DNA of 64,000 bases from CAZIZT01 sp964544085. Its GTDB lineage: Bacteria; Campylobacterota_A; Desulfurellia; Desulfurellales; Hippeaceae. Below the pieces are notes generated by a model, which saw nothing but the letters and a program-made list of their open reading frames with translations, had not been told where the DNA came from and did no database searches. The DNA lies in the NCBI GenBank assembly GCA_964544085.1, contig CAZIZT010000003.1, positions 1-64,000 on the forward strand, written 5' to 3'. A program made the position numbers and the translations under genes. Below are positions 58,733-64,000 of this stretch, piece after piece (the first letter of the stretch is position 1; each line of letters starts with the position of its first letter).

Positions 58733-60349
58733 ATGCGAAATTTATCCATACGTTTGGTTATATGGGGAAGCTTTGTGCTTATAATTACGGGTTTTATCAT
58801 TTCCATCATCTACACGTTTTCCGTTGTTCATAGAAATACGATCAGGGTGGGTGATATCTACAACAGGGATATGGCGCAGGTTGAGCTTTACCACAAGATA
58901 AAGGAGAACTTCTCAAGAGGTGAGAAGCTTCTTCTGAAGGCGTACGCTTTGAATGACACAAGCTTGCTGCAGCAAGCCAAGAACTATTTTTCAAATGTTG
59001 ATAGGTTGATAAACGACGATCTTGCCCGCTACGGATCTTCATTGAGCAATACGGAGATTGAGCGCCTAAAAAGACTCAAGAGCACTATAGAAGAGCAGCT
59101 ACGTCAGGCTGTTGCCTCTATAAAAAATAGACAGAACAATGCGGCAATAAGCAAGGAGGCGATGGATAAGCTTGATAGGCTTGCAAGCAGTGTTGATGAG
59201 CAGCTTGCTACACTACTTTCTGGCAGAATATCGCTAATCAGGAACTCTATCAAGAATGTGGATTCGGATTTGATGAGCTTCGAGATTGTGTTTGTCGTGA
59301 TATATGGTTTTTTGGGTCTTGTGATTGTTGCTGCTTTTGTGTTTATGAAATTGACACTACTTGATCCATTGAATATGGTGCTTGCTTTTATTGATAGGAT
59401 AGGTAAGGGCGATCTAAAGGCAAGATGCACGCTCAAACTAACGAACGAGATAGGTAAGATTACTCAGGCGCTGGATAACATGGTTGGAAATATCGAGATG
59501 ATGGTGAATAACATCAAGCGTGCCGCTGAAACAATGGTGGATAACTCCGTTAGCCTCTCCTCAGCTGCTGTCGAGATGTCTTCAAATAGCGAGCAGACCA
59601 CGCACAATGTGGAGGAGATAGCCACAGCTATAAACGACACCGCCAAGGCTATCGAAAGCATTGCTCAGTCCACTGAGAATGTCACTCAGCTTGCAAACGG
59701 CATAGCAGAATTGAACGATAAGATGTTGAAAGATATTGAGGATAGGGTAAATAGCATGAAGGTAAATGCCAAGCTGGCTGAGGCAACGATGGAGAGCATA
59801 AATATAGTGGGAGAATCGTCCAAGGATATCGGCAAAATTGTAGATGTGATAAGTGGCATAGCCGATCAGACCAACCTGCTTGCCCTGAATGCAGCCATAG
59901 AGGCAGCCAGAGCCGGTGAAGCCGGCAGGGGCTTTGCCGTTGTTGCCGATGAGGTAAGAAAGTTAGCTGAGAAGACGCAAAGTTCGACTGAAGAGATAAG
60001 GAACATGATCGTGAGAATGCAACAGGATGTAGAGAATGCTATAGAACAGACCAAGAAGACAAGAGAGAGCATACTCTCCGAAGCGGAAGCCATAAAGACC
60101 AATGAGGAGCATATAAAAGAGGTTGTTGAGCGTACAAACAGGACTATAGAGGAGATAAGCTCCACCAGTGCAGCCACAGAGGAGATCTCAGCCACCGTTG
60201 CAGAGATTGATTCGCAGGTGAAGGAAGTTGCTGAGGCTGCAAGAGAGAATGCAAAGGCTGCCGAAGACGTTGCAAGGGCCTCTGTGGATCTTAAGGATGT
60301 CGCTCAAAAGGTGCTTGATCTAACAAACAAATTCAAGGTTAGTGACTAA
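58733..60349 (+). CDS. Transmembrane methyl-accepting chemotaxis protein
   Basis: Chemoreceptor of 538 aa. It has a first helix at about 10-33, a periplasmic four-helix-type sensor (about 35-195), a second helix (about 198-220), HAMP (about 220-275) and the cytoplasmic signalling domain with hairpin tip GEAGRGFAVVADEVRKLAE. The C-terminus lacks a CheR-binding NWETF pentapeptide. The ATG at 58733 is chosen because AAGGGGG lies 6 nt upstream; a longer frame begins 45 nt earlier. The ligand is unknown. A 101-nt stretch of its hairpin-coding DNA is identical to that of the next receptor. Confidence 0.93.
   Translation: MRNLSIRLVIWGSFVLIITGFIISIIYTFSVVHRNTIRVGDIYNRDMAQVELYHKIKENFSRGEKLLLKAYALNDTSLLQQAKNYFSNVDRLINDDLARYGSSLSNTEIERLKRLKSTIEEQLRQAVASIKNRQNNAAISKEAMDKLDRLASSVDEQLATLLSGRISLIRNSIKNVDSDLMSFEIVFVVIYGFLGLVIVAAFVFMKLTLLDPLNMVLAFIDRIGKGDLKARCTLKLTNEIGKITQALDNMVGNIEMMVNNIKRAAETMVDNSVSLSSAAVEMSSNSEQTTHNVEEIATAINDTAKAIESIAQSTENVTQLANGIAELNDKMLKDIEDRVNSMKVNAKLAEATMESINIVGESSKDIGKIVDVISGIADQTNLLALNAAIEAARAGEAGRGFAVVADEVRKLAEKTQSSTEEIRNMIVRMQQDVENAIEQTKKTRESILSEAEAIKTNEEHIKEVVERTNRTIEEISSTSAATEEISATVAEIDSQVKEVAEAARENAKAAEDVARASVDLKDVAQKVLDLTNKFKVSD
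59867..59967 (+). repeat. 101-nt exact repeat in chemoreceptor hairpin (copy 1)
   Basis: This stretch encodes the receptor tip and is identical at the DNA level to 61501-61601, while the flanks have diverged. Third codon positions are identical too, which suggests gene conversion or recent duplication. Confidence 0.8.
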
Positions 60350-60353
60350 AAAG

Positions 60354-60382
60354 GGGCGGAGCTCTATTCCGCCCTTTCTTTT
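60354..60382 (+). terminator. Terminator of the chemoreceptor gene
   Basis: A 7-bp GC-rich stem GGGCGGA/TCCGCCC with a 7-nt loop, followed by TTTCTTTT. Confidence 0.8.
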
Positions 60383-60490
60383 ACAAATATTCTCAGATAT
60401 CTTTCGAAAATATCTATTATTATCCTACTCCTATTACGTATAAATATTTTTCCAATTGTTTTTTGTAAGTAAGTTTGTTACTATAAAAAT

Positions 60491-60519
60491 TTGATATCCC
60501 ATTACAATTTTATTAGAAT
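60491..60519 (+). promoter_or_regulatory. Promoter of the PAS-chemoreceptor/ODP pair
   Basis: TTGATA and TAGAAT separated by 17 nt, 85 nt upstream of the PAS-receptor start. A short inverted repeat AGTAA-GTTTG-TTACT (60468-60482) lies 8 nt upstream of the -35 box. Confidence 0.6.
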
Positions 60520-60603
60520 GACAATGTGAGCAATTAAGAATTTTGACTTAAGTAAAGGAAAAGCGGCTTTTACATCAGTAATAAAAGGGTGGGGGGTATC
60601 TAA

Positions 60604-61821
60604 ATGATTTTCGGATTCAGGAAAACGAACAGCTCTTGCGAGAGGTTTGATTTCCTCGATGAGTTTATCGATGAGATTTTGGAGGACAAGGCAAAAGAGT
60701 TGAGTGAAGATGACAAAAGGCTGCTGAAAACAGGCTCACTTGCAGAGAGATTAAAGAAGGTGCTTGAGATCTGCCGGACCGATATCTATAGCTGGCGCTT
60801 TTTTAGGGAGAACTTCTTTGTTATATTCGCAATAGATCCTGAGAGAAGGTTTCTGTACTTTAATAAAGCTTTTGAGAGTATAACCGGTTATAGCCGTGAT
60901 GAGCTTTTCAATGTGGATTCCGCAGCCAGGGTACTCTGGCCTGAGGATCCTGCTAAATGCAGTGTGTGTAAACTGGCTTTGAAAAGCCTTTCAACGAGAG
61001 GTGTTGTAACCGGAGAGGCTCGTATAATGAACAGGAGCGGGCAGATTATTCCTGTGCAGGTGAATGCCATGCCCATTGTTAGAGGTTCTGAGGTGATCTA
61101 TGTGTATGTTATCATGCGTGATCTGAGGGAGGAGTTAGAGGAGAAGCGACGCTATCTGCAGGAAAATGTGGCTATAATTCGCGACATACTTATGGAGATA
61201 GCGAACGGGCGTATCTCCTCCAGAATTGAGATTCCGCAGGATAACGAGTTGAAGGAGCTTGAGGAGCCTATCAATGCTATTATTGAAAATTTGCGCTCCA
61301 TTGTGACAAGAATAAGGGAGTCAGCTGATGTGGCTGATAGACTCTCGCTGGAAACTGCAAAGGGAGTGGAAGAGGTCTCACGCTGGAACAGAGAGGTTTT
61401 TCAACGTTCACAACAGGAGCTTGTGGATCTTGCCGAGCAACTCAGTGGAGCCACAAAGAACATCGAGGGTATAGTCAATCTTATTCGTGATATAGCCGAC
61501 CAGACCAACCTGCTTGCCCTGAATGCAGCCATAGAGGCAGCCAGAGCCGGTGAAGCCGGCAGGGGCTTTGCCGTTGTTGCCGATGAGGTAAGAAAGTTAG
61601 CCGAGAAGAGTCAGAGCGCGACCGACGATATATCCGAAGCCATAAAAGCCATAGAGGATAACTCCAACGAGATGCTTCAGAAGATGATGAGCAAAGTGAA
61701 CTACAACTCTTCCGAATCAAAGCAGCTGCTCGATGCAATACACTCTGTTAAGGAAAACGTAGAGACACTTGATCAGAAGATTAAGGAGCTAAAGGAGAGT
61801 ATTTCGATTTTTGAGGTATAG
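60604..61821 (+). CDS. Soluble PAS-domain chemoreceptor
   Basis: Cytoplasmic receptor of 405 aa without membrane helices. A helical N-terminus (1-60) leads to a PAS domain (about 65-180, with VIFAIDPERRFLYFNKAFESITGYS) carrying a CSVC pair, a linker coiled coil and a shortened MCP signalling domain with the hairpin tip. It probably senses redox, oxygen or a cofactor-bound ligand. The next gene is an ODP-type di-iron protein starting 12 nt after its stop, so the pair likely forms one sensor. It has its own promoter. Confidence 0.92.
   Translation: MIFGFRKTNSSCERFDFLDEFIDEILEDKAKELSEDDKRLLKTGSLAERLKKVLEICRTDIYSWRFFRENFFVIFAIDPERRFLYFNKAFESITGYSRDELFNVDSAARVLWPEDPAKCSVCKLALKSLSTRGVVTGEARIMNRSGQIIPVQVNAMPIVRGSEVIYVYVIMRDLREELEEKRRYLQENVAIIRDILMEIANGRISSRIEIPQDNELKELEEPINAIIENLRSIVTRIRESADVADRLSLETAKGVEEVSRWNREVFQRSQQELVDLAEQLSGATKNIEGIVNLIRDIADQTNLLALNAAIEAARAGEAGRGFAVVADEVRKLAEKSQSATDDISEAIKAIEDNSNEMLQKMMSKVNYNSSESKQLLDAIHSVKENVETLDQKIKELKESISIFEV
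61501..61601 (+). repeat. 101-nt exact repeat in chemoreceptor hairpin (copy 2)
   Basis: Second copy of the identical segment also found at 59867-59967. Confidence 0.8.
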
Positions 61822-61833
61822 ATGGAGGGAAGG

Positions 61834-62580
61834 ATGCTAACAGTTTTTGAAAACGAACATCACAAGAATGTGATGTTCAGCGATTTAACCAGTGGTTCCA
61901 TGGTTCAGGCTAACCAGCATGTAATTCTGCACAACAATGAAGTAATGATTCTCGATCCAGGTGGTCATAAGGTCTATTCGAAACTATTTGCTTCGCTTTC
62001 AAAAGTGGCACCGGTTGGCTTTCTTAAATACATAGTTTTTTCCCACCAGGATCCTGATATTGTTGCCTCAGCCAATGCATGGCTTATGGTCTCTAAGGCT
62101 GATGCATTTTTGCCCTCGCTCTGGATGCGTTTCATTACGCATTTTGGTGTTGATGAACTTGTTATGTCACGTATATATCCAGTTCCAGACGAAGGCATGC
62201 TCGTTGATCTTGGCGGTGTCCAGATAAAATTGATCGGTGCACATTTTCTACACTCTGCTGGCAATATTCAGGTGTATGACCCTATCTCAAAGATTTTATA
62301 CAGCGGGGATCTGGGTGCTTCTCTTGGAGCGCCCTATGAAGTTGTTGAAGATTTTGACCAGCATATCCAGTATATGGAGGCCTTTCATAAGCGGTATATT
62401 CCATCTTCGAAGGCCTGCCAGATGTGGGTAAACACCGTAAATGAGCTTGATATAGAGATGATAGTTCCACAGCATGGTGCCATCTTTAAGGGCCGCCAGA
62501 TGGTGGGCAGGTTCATAGAATGGATAGACAACCTGAAGTGTGGCCTTGATATTATGGGCGAGAGCTTCCCTGTACCGTGA
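61834..62580 (+). CDS. ODP-type di-iron metallo-beta-lactamase-fold protein
   Basis: 248-residue protein of the flavodiiron-like metallo-beta-lactamase fold without a flavodoxin domain. Metal residues in order are His71/Asp73/Asp75 (HQDPD), His140 (HFLHSAGN), Asp159 (YSGDLG) and His214 (VPQHGAIF). This HQDPD form is that of ODP, the oxygen-binding di-iron protein that controls a cytosolic chemoreceptor in Treponema denticola. The ATG at 61834 is favoured because GGAGG lies 5 nt upstream; an ATG four codons earlier is possible. It is directly downstream of a cytosolic receptor gene, matching the ODP context. Its 3' end overlaps the convergent MFS gene by 29 nt. Confidence 0.82.
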   Translation: MLTVFENEHHKNVMFSDLTSGSMVQANQHVILHNNEVMILDPGGHKVYSKLFASLSKVAPVGFLKYIVFSHQDPDIVASANAWLMVSKADAFLPSLWMRFITHFGVDELVMSRIYPVPDEGMLVDLGGVQIKLIGAHFLHSAGNIQVYDPISKILYSGDLGASLGAPYEVVEDFDQHIQYMEAFHKRYIPSSKACQMWVNTVNELDIEMIVPQHGAIFKGRQMVGRFIEWIDNLKCGLDIMGESFPVP

Positions 62581-63790
62581 TTGCGGAGGATTTATAGAGG
62601 CGTTCCTGTTTTAGGATTGCAAACAGCATAGGAACTGCAAGGAGAAACATAAACATAGAAATCAGATAGGTGGTTGTAAAACCTATAGACAAAGCTGCTT
62701 GCACACCAAAGACAGGACCGAGCATGCCACCCAGGTCGCCCATGAATTGAAATACGGCAACGGATCGACCCCGGATATCCAGTGGAATCATGTCACCCAT
62801 GATGCTCAATAACGCAACATTGTTGATGCCAGTACCGCAACCAAGAAGTATCAGGGCGCCTATCAGGGCTGGCAGTGTGTGAGTGAAGGAGAGTAACAAC
62901 AGTCCGATAATCACTCCTACCAGTGAAGGAAATGTTACGGCGGAGCGCAACTTTACCCTGTCAACGATTCTACCACTTATAAAACCACCAGCACCCGCAG
63001 CGAGCATCATAAATGACATGAGCACCCCTGAGCTGAATCGGGGATCGGAGTAAATGAAGGTGATATGTCTCTCTTTCACGTAAAGAACCAGAGTGGTGAG
63101 GATCACACCTTGCAGGGTGAAAAAGGCAAGAAAATTGAACGCGGAAATGAACAGTAGGCTTTTGTGTTTGAGTGTTCGTGACAGTGCATCAAGCAAAGAG
63201 GGCATGTTTTTTACCTTAACCTGTGGCGCATTCAACCCCGTAACCACAACCAACGCGCCAATCAGGGATGCCAGTGCGCTTGATATAAATGCTACCACAT
63301 CGCCAAAAAGGCTTGAAAGCACACCTCCTAGCACAAGGCCGGCTGGCACCCCTAAACTCAGAGCAATACGTACAATGGCGGTGGATTTGCCGCGTGTTTT
63401 GGTTGTAGAGATATTTAAAGCGATTGTGTTTGCGGCTATAAAGAGAAAGGCTGAGCCAGCTCCCCATATGAACCTTCCCAAAAACAGCATGATTCCGTGA
63501 AATTTAAGGTATAAAGCGGCTACAAACAGGGTAGCACCTATCGATTCCACGATAAGGCCTAAAATAAGCGGTATTTTTCCACCGAGTTTATCCACAAGCT
63601 GGCCCACCAGCTGATTGAATAGAAGACGCGCTATTCTATTGGATGCCAGTATCATGCCTATAAAGAAGGGGGGAAGGAGAAACTTCAGTCCAAGTATAGG
63701 TATGATGGGAAACACGATGCCGCCACCTATGCCACCCAAGAAAACGGCAATTGATAGGATAATTCCAGTGCGTTTGGTTGAGCTGTTCAT
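62552..63790 (-). CDS. Major facilitator superfamily transporter
   Basis: Inner-membrane secondary transporter (412 aa, about 12 helices). The loop 2-3 motif reads VGQLVDKLGGKIPLI (motif A type) and a second copy lies in the C-terminal half (ISGRIVDRVKLRS). The drug-efflux-like GGVLSSLFGD segment is present. Substrate cannot be named. It starts with an ATGA overlap of the upstream BadF-type gene. Confidence 0.88.
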   Translation of the reverse strand: MNSSTKRTGIILSIAVFLGGIGGGIVFPIIPILGLKFLLPPFFIGMILASNRIARLLFNQLVGQLVDKLGGKIPLILGLIVESIGATLFVAALYLKFHGIMLFLGRFIWGAGSAFLFIAANTIALNISTTKTRGKSTAIVRIALSLGVPAGLVLGGVLSSLFGDVVAFISSALASLIGALVVVTGLNAPQVKVKNMPSLLDALSRTLKHKSLLFISAFNFLAFFTLQGVILTTLVLYVKERHITFIYSDPRFSSGVLMSFMMLAAGAGGFISGRIVDRVKLRSAVTFPSLVGVIIGLLLLSFTHTLPALIGALILLGCGTGINNVALLSIMGDMIPLDIRGRSVAVFQFMGDLGGMLGPVFGVQAALSIGFTTTYLISMFMFLLAVPMLFAILKQERLYKSSAITVQGSSRP

Positions 63791-64000
63791 AGCAGATGTC
63801 CTGCGACGACTGCTGCGCCAAGAGCGCCCACCATCTGTGGATTTTTGGGAAGTAGTGGTTTGATGCCTGTCTCCTCTTCAATCATGGCAACAATAGCAGG
63901 ATTCAGGGCAACACCACCTGTGAGTATAAGCCGTTCCTTAAAACCGACTGTAGATGCAAGTGCAACAATGCGCTTAACCAGAGATCTGTGTAATCCACGA
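63787..64000 (-). CDS. BadF/HgdC-type activator ATPase, 3' fragment
   Basis: C-terminal 70 residues of a gene that continues beyond the window. The sequence LILTGGVALNPAIVAMIEEE and PKNPQMVGALGAAVVAGH is typical of the BadF/BadG/BcrA/BcrD ATPase family (archaeal HgdC-like activators of 2-hydroxyacyl-CoA dehydratases or benzoyl-CoA reductase, one [4Fe-4S] per dimer). The Cys ligands and ATP motifs would be in the missing part. It ends by a 4-nt overlap with the MFS start. Confidence 0.8.
   Translation of the reverse strand, partial: RGLHRSLVKRIVALASTVGFKERLILTGGVALNPAIVAMIEEETGIKPLLPKNPQMVGALGAAVVAGHLL

Noticed and set aside
1..64000. CRISPR array, insertion sequence, integrase or prophage
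   Set aside because: No regularly spaced repeats, transposase, integrase or phage genes were seen.

Overview
The window reads as a chromosomal segment of a flagellated, Gram-negative, respiring anaerobe or microaerophile. The base composition is AT-rich, arginine is often AGA/AGG, and the proteins are rich in Lys, Ile and Glu, as in many moderate thermophiles. The mix of genes fits a deep campylobacterotal lineage such as Desulfurellia (Hippea-like), or Deferribacterota: a TorA paired with a small monohaem cytochrome, a clade II-type NosZ with NosB/G/H-like partners, a PDWY cytochrome b, ATP-dependent PEP carboxykinase, and a paaK-ACT-LivK cluster. The taxonomic call is inference at about 0.5 confidence; no rRNA is present.

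Region 1 (146-9741, minus) is a complete type II secretion operon in the order gspG-E-F-H-I-J-K-L-M-C-D. Region 2 (9995-10723, plus) is one ankyrin-repeat protein with a near-consensus promoter. Region 3 (10704-27862, minus) is a respiratory island. It starts with nosZ and continues with a small helical periplasmic protein, a cytochrome c, a NosB-like membrane protein, a second small helical protein, nosL, nosD, nosG, nosH, nosF, a second nosL, nosY and a second, shorter nosD. It then carries a DOMON-domain membrane protein, a Rieske protein, cytochrome b, a monohaem cytochrome c, torA and a torA-partner cytochrome. The likely path is menaquinol to the Rieske/cytochrome b complex, then through c-type (and perhaps DOMON b-type) haem carriers to NosZ and TorA. 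NosF/Y/D/L would serve copper-site assembly, and NosG/H would be a second quinol-linked branch. Three strong intrinsic terminators inside the island would grade expression downwards from nosZ.

Region 4 (28202-29785, minus) is pckA with its own promoter and terminator. Region 5 (30006-41293, plus) holds tRNA-Val, thrS-infC-rpmI-rplT, a hairpin/attenuator, pheS-pheT-ileS, an AMMECR1 protein, two unrecognised genes and a MIP18/DUF59 protein. infC appears to start at AUA. Region 6 (41290-46817, minus) is a compact operon: a GAF/HD-GYP protein with a degenerate GGDEF domain, an orphan DppB-type permease, a small HAD phosphatase, an MscS channel and two GATE-domain half-proteins.

Region 7 (46932-51766, plus) holds tRNA-Ala, ilvA, a glutaredoxin-like protein, paaK, a tandem-ACT protein and a LivK-type binding protein. 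Region 8 (51753-58557, minus) is the flagellar operon flgB-flgC-fliE-fliF-fliG-fliH-fliI-fliJ plus a MotE-like gene, preceded by a good sigma-54 promoter candidate. Region 9 (58733-62580, plus) holds a transmembrane chemoreceptor, then a soluble PAS-chemoreceptor directly followed by an ODP-type di-iron metallo-beta-lactamase-fold protein. Region 10 (62552-64000, minus) is an MFS transporter and the 3' end of a BadF/HgdC-type activator ATPase.

The most noteworthy points are the Rieske/cytochrome b unit that lacks cytochrome c1 and carries a DOMON membrane protein instead, the pair of related unnamed small periplasmic proteins next to nosZ, the duplicated nosD and nosL, and the chemoreceptor-ODP pair.
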